Shown: in pieces, positions 1-6,153 of the stretch
Layout of the letters: every line of letters starts with the position of its first letter
Position numbering within the stretch: the stretch's first letter is position 1
DNA from: Candidatus Dormiibacterota bacterium
GTDB lineage: Bacteria > Chloroflexota > Dormibacteria > Aeolococcales > Aeolococcaceae
Length of the DNA stretch: 10,064 bases
Assembly: GCA_019234035.1 (NCBI GenBank)
Contig: JAFALX010000382.1
Coordinates: 1-10,064 of the forward strand
Direction of reading: 5' to 3'
The notes under the pieces: model-generated
Seen by the model: only the letters and a program-made list of their open reading frames with translations
Told to the model about the DNA's origin: nothing
Database searches by the model: none
Made by a program: the position numbers and the translations under genes

Positions 1-395
1 CACTGCAGCGCGTCGATCGTCCGCTGCTGTTCTTCAACCTCGCGCTGTTGCTGTCGGTCGTGGTCATCCCGTTCACGACGTCGCTCTTCGCCGAGTACGT
101 GGCGCGGCCGGGGTCGCAGGCGGCGGTCGCCGCCCAGCTCTTCAACGGCGCTCAGCTGCTGATGGGGCTCGGGTTCCAGCTCTGCGGGTGGTGGGTGTAC
201 CGCCATCCGGAGCTGTTGCGCGAGCACTCGATACGTCCAACCGCGGCGCAGCGCTGGCGAGCGGGAAGCGGAGTGCTCGTGTACACGGCGTGCATCCCGA
301 TCGCGTTCGTCAGCCCGGTCGCGGTGCTCGCGATCGACGGCGCCGTCGCCGCCTATTACGTGGTCGATCAGTTCACCGTCCGCGGGGCGGCGTGA
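1..395 (+). CDS. TMEM175-family (DUF1211) potassium channel, C-terminal part (5' truncated)
   Basis: The frame is open from the left window edge (first full codon at base 3) to a TGA at 393-395, giving 130 residues of a longer protein. The visible part begins LQRVDRPLLFFNLALLLSV and continues through IPFTTSLFAEY. This resembles the third-helix region of prokaryotic TMEM175/DUF1211 proteins, where a 'D..LLWLNL.....PF.T.L..EY' signature is typical. Three to four hydrophobic segments can be seen. These proteins are single-repeat, six-helix K+ channels of about 200 residues that assemble as tetramers in the cytoplasmic membrane. The first helix, with the selectivity-filter signature, lies outside the window, so channel function cannot be confirmed here. 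The stop lies 10 bases before the next start, so the two genes may be cotranscribed. Family assignment is by recognition of the motif and the helix pattern. Confidence 0.72.
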   Translation, partial: LQRVDRPLLFFNLALLLSVVVIPFTTSLFAEYVARPGSQAAVAAQLFNGAQLLMGLGFQLCGWWVYRHPELLREHSIRPTAAQRWRAGSGVLVYTACIPIAFVSPVAVLAIDGAVAAYYVVDQFTVRGAA

Positions 396-405
396 GGCGG
401 CGCAT

Positions 406-1557
406 TTGTTAGCGTCGCCACGCATCGGACCCAGACAGACGCGCGGAATCGGCGCACCGGCGGTGGCGGTGCTTGCAGCGCTCGTGGTCGCTGCTTGCGG
501 ATCGACGGCCGCCGTGCCGACTCGAATTCCCGGGACGCCAAGCGCGAAAGGCGCTCCGCACCTCGCGCAATCGTCGCTGCGCAACACCGGCGCGCCGCCG
601 GCCCGCTATGGGGCGGCGTTGGCCTACGACCCGCAGAGCAAGGCGCTGATCCTCTTCGGCGGCTCGACGGTCTCGAATCAGGCGCATCCACCGGCGTCGT
701 CGCTCCTCGACGACACGTGGGCGTGGGACGGTCACGGCTGGCAACAGCTGCATCCCGCGACGTCGCCGCCGGCGCTGTACGGCGCTGAGCTCGTCCCCGA
801 TCCGGCGAGCGGTCATCTGCTGCTGCTCGGCGGCAGCGGTCAGACGGACCCGACGGGGGTTCTGCTGCAGCAGGGCGCCTGGACCTGGGATGGGCAGACG
901 TGGGCTCGAGCCGGCGACAGCCCGCTGCAGATGCCGTTTCTCGCCGTGGGGTTGGATCCCGTGCACAAGCAGGTGCTCATGGGCGGCAACGACACCAATT
1001 ACATGCCCAACTGCGGCGGGCGCGTCGCCTGCCAGGTGCTCGCGCAGATCAACAAGCCGGGAGCGTTCGTGTGGAACGGCAGGTCGTGGAGCAACCCGGG
1101 CGGCTCGGCGCCGGAGTGGAGCGGTGCCGGGACCGCGTTCGATCCACTGAGCGGGCAGCTGCTGAGCGCGGGCGGCAACGTCACGACCGGCACACAGTCG
1201 ACGTACGCGTGGGACGGCAAGCGCTGGACGCTCATCGGTCAGTCCGAGGGCAACAACGGCGTCGCGGATCCGAACTACCCGGCGGGGCCGTGCGATGCCG
1301 CCACCGACACCGACGCGGGCAACGTCGTGATGGTGTGCACGTTCTCCACCAACGGGAACGCCACCGGCGCGACCTGGACGTTCGACGGCAGCAACTGGAA
1401 CCGGGCGACGCAGGCGACGACGGCGCTGGTCGCGATCCCGCAGCTCAGCATCGCCGACGACCCGACCGCCGGCGCCGTGGTCATGGTCTATCCGCCGGCG
1501 AGCGGCGCCGAGCAGATGCGCCTCTGGAACGGGAGCGACTGGGTCGCGATCCCGTAG
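406..1557 (+). CDS. Secreted lipoprotein with Kelch-like six-bladed beta-propeller
   Basis: This 383-residue protein starts at TTG 406, with a GAGG Shine-Dalgarno-like sequence at 394-397. No ATG or GTG lies close by in frame. The N-terminus has Arg residues, a hydrophobic stretch (about 17-30) and a lipobox VVAAC, so Cys31 is the likely lipidated residue of an exported protein. The mature part has Kelch/galactose-oxidase-like blades. FGG/LGG/MGG/AGG turns occur near 84, 141, 192 and 255. A W-[D/N]-G-x-x-W-type module recurs six times (104-112, 158-166, 220-228, 266-274, 323-331, 371-379; the fifth has F for the first W). This suggests a six-bladed propeller. Four internal cysteines (203, 209, 296, 311) could form disulfides outside the cytoplasm. 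No catalytic residues are recognisable and the ligand is unknown. Similar Kelch lipoproteins are common in soil bacteria and are usually uncharacterised. Confidence 0.85.
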   Translation: MLASPRIGPRQTRGIGAPAVAVLAALVVAACGSTAAVPTRIPGTPSAKGAPHLAQSSLRNTGAPPARYGAALAYDPQSKALILFGGSTVSNQAHPPASSLLDDTWAWDGHGWQQLHPATSPPALYGAELVPDPASGHLLLLGGSGQTDPTGVLLQQGAWTWDGQTWARAGDSPLQMPFLAVGLDPVHKQVLMGGNDTNYMPNCGGRVACQVLAQINKPGAFVWNGRSWSNPGGSAPEWSGAGTAFDPLSGQLLSAGGNVTTGTQSTYAWDGKRWTLIGQSEGNNGVADPNYPAGPCDAATDTDAGNVVMVCTFSTNGNATGATWTFDGSNWNRATQATTALVAIPQLSIADDPTAGAVVMVYPPASGAEQMRLWNGSDWVAIP

Positions 1558-1568
1558 CGCTTCCCGAC

Positions 1569-1598
1569 GGGCCGCCATTCACGCCGGCGGACAGGCCC
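1569..1598. terminator. Candidate hairpin between convergent genes
   Basis: The 40-base gap between the Kelch gene and the oppositely oriented glycosyltransferase gene contains an imperfect GC-rich hairpin. CCGCC (1572-1576) can pair with GGCGG (1586-1590), extended by GGG (1569-1571) with CCC (1596-1598) across a 5-base bulge. It has no T-tract on either strand. It may slow or terminate transcription from both sides, but a canonical Rho-independent terminator cannot be claimed. Confidence 0.3.
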
Positions 1599-3049
1599 TA
1601 CTGGGCCTCGCGATCCAGCAACGCGCTGAGCAGCTCGAGATATTGCAGGAGGTGGCGCGAAACCAGGAAGTGCTCGCGCACGCGCTCGCGAGCCGCGTCA
1701 CCGATGCGGTGTGAGAGCGCCGGGTCGCGCAGCAGCCGGTTGACGGCGGCGCCGAACGCGGGCAGGTCGCGCGGCTCGACGAGCTCGCCGCTGCGTCCGT
1801 CCTCGATCTGATCCTGGATGCCGCCGACGCGACTCGCGACGACGGGCCGCGCCTTCCACATCGCCTCGGCGACGGTCAGACCGAACCCCTCGGCGAGACT
1901 CTTCTGCACCACGACGGCTGCGCGCCGCTGCAGCGCGTTGACGGTGACCGCGTTCTCCTCGACGTCGTTCATCTGCAGCGACGCGAGGTGGACCCGCGCC
2001 CGCGTCGCGTCCGGCAGGGCGCGCCACGCGGCCTCGATCTCGTTGAGCACGTCGAGGCCCTCGGGGTCGTCGGCCACGCGCGCCACCGAGGGGCCGGCGA
2101 GCATCAGGTGCGCGTCGGAGGCCGGGGCGCAGTACTCGACGAACCCGTCCAGCACGCCGCGCGGATCCTTCAGCCGGTCCCAACGGCTGACCTGCAGCAC
2201 CAGTGGTGTCGACTCCTGCAGCGGGGCGATCTCCGCGAGCTCGGAGCGGTGCACGACCTGTGACGTGCTGCCGTCGAGCCGCGTGAACACCGCGTGCGCC
2301 GGGTCGGCGTCACCGGCCATGAGTCCGGCGGCGACGAGGATCGCGCGTTGCTGCTCGGTGGTGAGCTCGTTGTTCTTCGGTGCGAGGGGGTCGATGGACG
2401 GCGGCACGATGGTGAGACGTGCCGGGTCGAGGCCGTCCCAGACGAATCCGTGCGTCGAGAAGATGTAGGCATCGGCCTGCAACACGCTCGGGCGCAGAAA
2501 GTCCCATGCCTGATGCACGAGACTATTGGGGTCCAGCACGCCCACGTGGCAGCGCCACACCACGGGGTGACCCGCCTGATGCAGCAAGGGAATCATGCCC
2601 GCGGTCTGCGGATCGTGCAGCACGATCGCATCGCCGCGGTGCACGCGATGCAGCAGGCGCTCCGCGTTGACCTGCAGCACCGCGAGGTACTCGTCGTGTT
2701 CGCGCTCATCGAGCTCTCCACCATCGCCGATGGCTCCGTGCAGGCGGTTGTGCAGCCGTTTGGTGATGCGGAAGAACTCCTCGCTGCCGCCGATGACCAC
2801 CCAGCGCGTGTCGACACCCGCGCCGCGCGCGTACGGCACGATCGACTGCAGCATCTCGGCGACGCCGCCGCCGGACGCCGTGGAATTGACATTCCAGATG
2901 ACGCGTCCGGCGAACAGGTCGTGCGCGACCCCGAGCGCGTTGCGAAACTGCTCGGCGGGAATGCCGGTGAGCAGGTCGAGCACCCGCGCGGGCGAGCGCA
3001 GCCCCGACGGAACCTCGATCAGGTCCGGCAAATCCCGGGCGAGTGCCAC
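1598..3049 (-). CDS. treT: GT4-family glycosyltransferase, TreT-like trehalose synthase
   Basis: This 483-residue GT-B enzyme resembles trehalose glycosyltransferring synthase (NDP-glucose + glucose to trehalose) and the related trehalose phosphorylases. Recognisable blocks are NSTASGGGVAEML near the N-terminus (GGGVAEML 60-67), LHDPQTAG (144-151), RCHVG (166-170), the donor-phosphate block QVSRWDRLKDPRG (286-298, with R289 and K294) and the E-x7-E block EGFGLTVAEAMW (387-398, E387/E395). All are intact, so it should be active in the cytoplasm. I chose GTG 3049 because GGAGGA (complement of 3054-3059) sits just upstream. An in-frame ATG at 3094 would add 15 residues but has no ribosome binding site and uses less typical codons. 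The gene is a single unit, divergent from the Cys-rich protein gene and convergent with the Kelch gene. No trehalose partner genes (otsA, treS, treZ) lie in the window. Exact donor and product remain inferred. Confidence 0.78.
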   Translation of the reverse strand: MALARDLPDLIEVPSGLRSPARVLDLLTGIPAEQFRNALGVAHDLFAGRVIWNVNSTASGGGVAEMLQSIVPYARGAGVDTRWVVIGGSEEFFRITKRLHNRLHGAIGDGGELDEREHDEYLAVLQVNAERLLHRVHRGDAIVLHDPQTAGMIPLLHQAGHPVVWRCHVGVLDPNSLVHQAWDFLRPSVLQADAYIFSTHGFVWDGLDPARLTIVPPSIDPLAPKNNELTTEQQRAILVAAGLMAGDADPAHAVFTRLDGSTSQVVHRSELAEIAPLQESTPLVLQVSRWDRLKDPRGVLDGFVEYCAPASDAHLMLAGPSVARVADDPEGLDVLNEIEAAWRALPDATRARVHLASLQMNDVEENAVTVNALQRRAAVVVQKSLAEGFGLTVAEAMWKARPVVASRVGGIQDQIEDGRSGELVEPRDLPAFGAAVNRLLRDPALSHRIGDAARERVREHFLVSRHLLQYLELLSALLDREAQ

Positions 3050-3053
3050 GGCG

Positions 3054-3059
3054 TCCTCC
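3054..3059 (-). promoter_or_regulatory. Shine-Dalgarno deciding the treT-like start
   Basis: Read on the minus strand this is GGAGGA, separated by CGCC from the GTG at 3049-3047. The upstream alternative ATG (3094-3092) is preceded by GC-rich sequence without any AGGAGG-like match and without a -10 element close enough for leaderless initiation. This favours the shorter protein. Confidence 0.55.
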
Positions 3060-3185
3060 GTAAGCCCCCTCGGCGGACTCTCAGTCCGGCGCATGGTACC
3101 GGTCCCGGCACCGCGCGCCACGTCGAAGTTGCACACCGCTTTTGCACATGGCCCCCCAATTGCGGCGAGAATTGAGCCCGCCGGG

Positions 3186-3194
3186 TTGTCCACA
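3186..3194 (+). promoter_or_regulatory. DnaA-box-like site TTGTCCACA
   Basis: TTGTCCACA matches exactly the DnaA box preferred in high-GC actinobacteria, a G variant of TTATCCACA. It is the only exact copy I found in this intergenic region. The four neighbouring TGCACA motifs differ by one base from the TCCACA core and could be weaker sites. It does not look like a replication origin, because dnaA and dnaN are not nearby and exact boxes are not clustered. It could be a DnaA-responsive regulatory site or chance. Confidence 0.35.
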
Positions 3195-3253
3195 CAATGC
3201 ACAGCGACGGCAGTGCACAAGGTCGCATTGCGCGGCTTGAGACCGTGCGGCGC

Positions 3254-3282
3254 ATTATGCAGAGAGCCCAAACAAGTCTTTA
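3254..3282 (-). promoter_or_regulatory. Weak candidate promoter for treT-like gene
   Basis: On the minus strand CATAAT (complement of 3254-3259) matches TATAAT at five of six positions. The hexamer 17 bases upstream, TAAAGA (complement of 3277-3282), matches TTGACA poorly. It is the best minus-strand -10 I could find in this region, but it would leave a leader of about 200 bases. Low confidence. Confidence 0.25.
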
Positions 3283-3293
3283 CACCGAGCCGA

Positions 3294-3324
3294 TTGACAC
3301 ACGTGCCTTCGGAGCGCGTAGACT
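3294..3324 (+). promoter_or_regulatory. Sigma70-type promoter for the Cys-rich protein gene
   Basis: A perfect -35 TTGACA (3294-3299) is followed after 19 bases by TAGACT (3319-3324), which matches four of six -10 positions including the conserved T-A...T. Transcription would begin near 3331, a few bases before the Shine-Dalgarno GGAGGAA (3337-3343) of the downstream GTG start. The order and spacing of promoter, ribosome binding site and start agree, although the 19-base spacer is on the long side. Confidence 0.6.
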
Positions 3325-3346
3325 CCGGACCGCCGTGGAGGAACTC

Positions 3347-3637
3347 GTGGGGGACGGCGGACGCGGACACGTTGCGCGCAGAGTCTGTGCGCGAGTGGGA
3401 TGCGGTGCCGCTGTCAAGAAGCCGACCGCGAAGTACTGCAGTGTGCGGTGCTGCGCGATCGATCCCGAACGGCACGAGCGGCTGCGCGCACAGGCCCGCC
3501 GAACCAGTGCGCGCCCGCTCACCATGGCACGCCAGCTGTCGTTGAACGCGACCTTCGATGCCGAGGCGCAGCTGGCGCAGCTGTGTCAGGGCCGCGAGGA
3601 CGCGCCGGCCGGGATGTCGCGGCTCGCGGCCTCGTAG
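3347..3637 (+). CDS. Small Cys-rich putative zinc-binding protein
   Basis: This 96-residue protein starts at GTG 3347, preceded by GGAGGAA (3337-3343) and a promoter whose start point lies downstream of the longer in-frame ATG at 3197. Cysteines C14, C19, C31 and C35 form a C-x4-C-x11-C-x3-C pattern (C36 is adjacent) inside RVCARVGCG...KYCSVRCC. This is the arrangement of a small zinc ribbon or treble-clef knuckle. A basic helix-like stretch IDPERHERLRAQARR (38-52) follows, so nucleic-acid or ribosome binding is possible but unproven. The C-terminal 40 residues contain a fifth outlying Cys (C80) and no recognisable domain. I recall similar short proteins as hypothetical in high-GC bacteria, but cannot name a family. 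The gene stands alone, 81 bases before thrS and in the same direction; readthrough into thrS is possible because no terminator is evident. Confidence 0.72.
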   Translation: MGDGGRGHVARRVCARVGCGAAVKKPTAKYCSVRCCAIDPERHERLRAQARRTSARPLTMARQLSLNATFDAEAQLAQLCQGREDAPAGMSRLAAS

Positions 3638-3703
3638 TGGTGCGCACTGCGGCGTCCTGACCGGCATTTCCCGCGCTGAGCCGGCGTAAACCCAAGCGCA
3701 GCT

Positions 3704-3709
3704 TAGAAT
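3704..3709 (+). promoter_or_regulatory. -10 element for leaderless thrS mRNA
   Basis: TAGAAT matches TATAAT at five of six positions and ends 9 bases before the thrS ATG (3719). Transcription normally starts 6-8 bases after the -10, so the mRNA would begin within about 1-4 bases of the ATG. No purine-rich ribosome binding site precedes the ATG (the bases before it are CCGGTTCC), which agrees with a leaderless transcript. No clear -35 is seen 16-18 bases upstream. Confidence 0.6.
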
Positions 3710-3718
3710 TCCGGTTCC

Positions 3719-5542
3719 ATGCCCTCCGAGGTCGTCGACGACGCCGCCGAAGCCGGACTGCCCATCGCCACGAGCGACGCGCCCACGCTCGACGTCCTGC
3801 GCCACAGCGCGGCGCACCTCATGGCGGCGGCGGTCACCGAGCTCTTCCCCGGCGCGAAGTACGACGTCGGCCCGTCGATCGAGGACGGCTTCTTCTACAA
3901 CTTCCGCCTTCCCGGCGATGCGCATTTCACTGAAGACGACCTCGGCGTCATCGAAGAGCGAATGCGGTTGTTGTCCAAGCGCGCGCTGCCGTACCTCCCG
4001 GACGTGCTGCCGCGCGCCGAGGCACGCGCGCTGTTCGAGCAGCTGGACCAACCGTTCAAGGTCGCGATCATCGATCGCCTGGATGCCGGCGTCGACCGCG
4101 TCAGCGTGTACCGCACCGGCGACTTCATCGATCTGTGCCGCGGGCCGCACGTCGCCGACAGCGGCGTCGTGCATGCGTTCAAGCTGCTGCGTGTCGCCGG
4201 CGTGTACTGGCTCGGGGACGAGCGCAACGAGCAGCTGCAGCGCGTGTACGGCACCGCGTGGTTCAGCGACGAGGAGCTCGACGCGTACCTGCATCGGTTG
4301 GAGGAGGCGCGGCGTCGCGACCACCGCCGCCTTGGCCAGGAGCTCGACCTCTTCTCGTTCCCCGAGGAGCTGGGCTCCGGCCTCGTGGTGTTCCATCCCA
4401 ACGGAGGCCTGATCCGCACGCTGATGGAGGACTACTCGCGCGAACGCCACATCGCGGCGGGGTACGAGTTCGTCAACACGCCGCACATCACCAAGGAGGA
4501 CCTGTTCCAGATCTCGGGCCACCTCGACTGGTTCTCCGAGGGTGTGTTCCCGCCGCTGGAGCTCGACGAGGGGCAGCGCTACTACCTCAAGCCGATGAAC
4601 TGCCCGATGCACATCCTCATCTTCCGCAGCCGCATGCGCTCGTACCGCGAGCTGCCGCTACGGCTGTTCGAGTTCGGCACGGTGTACCGGTACGAGAAGT
4701 CGGGCGTTGTGCACGGGCTGACCCGTGCACGCGGCTTCACGCAGGACGACGCGCACATCTTCTGCAGCCGGGAGCAGATGCAGGGCGAGCTGGTGTCGCT
4801 GCTCGACTTCACGCTGGGCCTGCTGCGCGACTACGGGCTCAGCGACTTCTATCTCGAGCTGTCGACCAAGCCCGAGGGCAAGGCGGTCGGCACCGACAAG
4901 GAGTGGGAGGAGGCGACCGGCGCCCTGCGCGAGGCGGCGTCCGGGCGAGGCCTCGAGCTGGTGCTCGATCCCGGCGGGGGTACCTTCTACGGCCCCAAGA
5001 TCTCGGTGCAGGCGCGCGACGCGATCGGGCGCACGTGGCAGATCTCGACCATCCAGGTGGACTTCCAGCTGCCGCATCGCTTCGGGCTCGAGTTCGTCGA
5101 TCCGAGTGGCGGCACCTCGCGGCCGATCATGATCCACCGCGCGCTGTTCGGATCGATCGAGCGTTTCTTCGCGATCCTCGTGGAGCACTACGCGGGCGCC
5201 TTCCCGCTCTGGCTGGCGCCGGTGCAGTGCGAGCTGATCCCGGTGCAGGACGACGAGCCCGCGGTGGTCGCGTCCATCGCCGACCTCGCCGCCCGCATGC
5301 GCGCCGCGCGCCTGCGTCCGCACGTCGACGACCGCCCGGGCGAGCGCATGCAGGCGCGCGTCCGCACCGCCGAACTGCACAAGGTGCCGTACGTCGTGGT
5401 CATCGGCAAGCGCGATGTCGAGCGCAACGACGGCATGCTCAGCCTGCGCGACAACCGTCGCGGCGGCGCGCAACAGCAGGTCGCGGTGGACGACCTGATC
5501 GAGCGGCTCACGGCGGAGGTGCGCGAACGCCGCCCCGAGTGA
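3719..5542 (+). CDS. thrS: Threonyl-tRNA synthetase lacking the TGS domain
   Basis: ThrRS is a cytoplasmic class II synthetase that charges tRNA-Thr and hydrolyses mis-charged Ser-tRNA-Thr. This 607-residue protein begins almost directly with the editing domain, so the roughly 60-residue N-terminal TGS domain of the usual 640-residue enzyme is absent. The editing site is complete: H29-x3-H33 (HSAAH) and C140/H144 (CRGPH). The catalytic core carries the zinc ligands C295 (MNCPMH), H346 (DDAH) and H473 (IHRA). Motif 2 appears as RYEKSG (324-329) followed by RGFTQDDAHIFC, and motif 3 as RPIMIHRALFGSIERF. The anticodon-binding domain is about 495-600. The ATG at 3719 is fixed by a -10 box only 9 bases upstream, pointing to leaderless translation. 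It overlaps the next gene by 4 bases (GTGA). Confidence 0.97.
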   Translation: MPSEVVDDAAEAGLPIATSDAPTLDVLRHSAAHLMAAAVTELFPGAKYDVGPSIEDGFFYNFRLPGDAHFTEDDLGVIEERMRLLSKRALPYLPDVLPRAEARALFEQLDQPFKVAIIDRLDAGVDRVSVYRTGDFIDLCRGPHVADSGVVHAFKLLRVAGVYWLGDERNEQLQRVYGTAWFSDEELDAYLHRLEEARRRDHRRLGQELDLFSFPEELGSGLVVFHPNGGLIRTLMEDYSRERHIAAGYEFVNTPHITKEDLFQISGHLDWFSEGVFPPLELDEGQRYYLKPMNCPMHILIFRSRMRSYRELPLRLFEFGTVYRYEKSGVVHGLTRARGFTQDDAHIFCSREQMQGELVSLLDFTLGLLRDYGLSDFYLELSTKPEGKAVGTDKEWEEATGALREAASGRGLELVLDPGGGTFYGPKISVQARDAIGRTWQISTIQVDFQLPHRFGLEFVDPSGGTSRPIMIHRALFGSIERFFAILVEHYAGAFPLWLAPVQCELIPVQDDEPAVVASIADLAARMRAARLRPHVDDRPGERMQARVRTAELHKVPYVVVIGKRDVERNDGMLSLRDNRRGGAQQQVAVDDLIERLTAEVRERRPE

Positions 5543-6147
5543 GGCGACCGCAGCACGCGGCGCTCACCGTGCCGCCGCGGGGTCCGCTCCGCGGCGAGGC
5601 CAAGCTGCAGGCGGCGCTGGAGCACTTCGGGGTCGACGTCCGGGGCCGCACGGCGCTCGATGTGGGCGCCGCGGCCGGCGGCTTCACCACGGTCCTGCTG
5701 CGCGCCGGCGCCGCGCGCGTGTACGCGGTCGATGCGGGTCACGGTCAGCTGCTCGGGTCGCTGCGCCAGGACGCGCGCGTCGTCAACCTCGAGGCGATCA
5801 ACGTCTCGCGTGTCGACGCGGTGCTCGTGCCCGCTGCCATCGACGTCGTCACCATCGACGTGTCCTACCTGTCGCTGTCGCAGGCGGCGGCGCAGCTCGA
5901 TCGTGTGCGCTTCGCGCGCCACGCCGACCTCATCGGCCTGGTCAAGCCGATGTTCGAGCTGCGCCGCGCGACCGCTCCGACGGACGGCGCATCGGTCGAC
6001 GAGGCGGTGCAGCGGGCGGTGGCGGGAGTGTCGGCCGCCGGCTGGACGGTCGCCGGCGCAATGCCGTCGCCGGTGACGGGCGCGCGCGGCGCGCCGGAGT
6101 GGCTGCTGTGGGCGCGAAGATCGGACAGGCCGTCGGAGAATGCGTAG
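5539..6147 (+). CDS. TlyA/FtsJ-like rRNA 2'-O-methyltransferase without S4 domain
   Basis: This 202-residue SAM-dependent methyltransferase matches the catalytic half of TlyA (16S/23S rRNA cytidine 2'-O-methylase, hemolysin-like). The SAM motif I is ALDVGAAAGGFT (39-50), followed by YAVDAGHGQLLGSLRQD, a TlyA hallmark. The K-D-K-E tetrad of the RrmJ fold can be placed at K22, D107 (TIDVSYLSL), K136 (LVKPMFE) and E187 (SPVTGARGAPEWLL). TlyA is normally about 270 residues with an N-terminal S4 RNA-binding domain. Here the protein begins about ten residues before the PRG...EAKLQAAL block and no S4 domain is present. The GTG at 5539 overlaps the thrS stop in a GTGA; a GTG at 5569 is an alternative. 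Tight coupling to thrS suggests a housekeeping rRNA-modification role rather than a haemolysin. How it finds its rRNA target without S4 is unclear. Confidence 0.85.
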   Translation: MRRPQHAALTVPPRGPLRGEAKLQAALEHFGVDVRGRTALDVGAAAGGFTTVLLRAGAARVYAVDAGHGQLLGSLRQDARVVNLEAINVSRVDAVLVPAAIDVVTIDVSYLSLSQAAAQLDRVRFARHADLIGLVKPMFELRRATAPTDGASVDEAVQRAVAGVSAAGWTVAGAMPSPVTGARGAPEWLLWARRSDRPSENA

Positions 6148-6153
6148 CGCGAC

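Larger units (their letters stand above)
3050..3346. other. Divergent intergenic region with TGCACA repeats
   Basis: This 297-base region separates the treT-like gene (-) from the Cys-rich protein gene (+) and is less GC-rich than the genes around it. It contains TGCACA four times, at 3130-3135, 3143-3148, 3198-3203 and 3214-3219 (start spacing 13, 55 and 16 bases). It also holds a TTGTCCACA box at 3186-3194, a plus-strand promoter at 3294-3324 and a weak minus-strand -10-like CATAAT (complement of 3254-3259). If the last is used, the treT-like mRNA would have a leader of roughly 200 bases. No convincing RNA gene or terminator was seen in it. Confidence 0.5.

Noticed and set aside
409..1578. 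389-codon minus-strand open frame opposite the Kelch lipoprotein gene
   Set aside because: The product is Arg-rich without domains, while the plus strand shows a lipobox and six propeller repeats.
3186..3219. Replication origin
   Set aside because: Only one exact DnaA box, no dnaA/dnaN/gyrB genes, and no AT-rich unwinding element next to the box.
3197..3346. Longer 146-residue version of the Cys-rich protein from ATG 3197
   Set aside because: The added 50 residues span the promoter region, including TTGACA, and have no ribosome binding site. GTG 3347 has GGAGGAA upstream.
3661..3684. Terminator between the Cys-rich gene and thrS
   Set aside because: CCGGC (3661-3665) and GCCGG (3680-3684) could pair, but the loop is 14 bases and no T-run follows.
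3095..4612. Minus-strand open frame continuing upstream of the treT-like gene to 4612
   Set aside because: It runs antisense through thrS and the intergenic region. Its translation has no recognisable domain and is rich in Arg, Val and Leu, as expected for a high-GC shadow frame. Only the part from 3049 (or 3094) down to 1598 shows protein family motifs.
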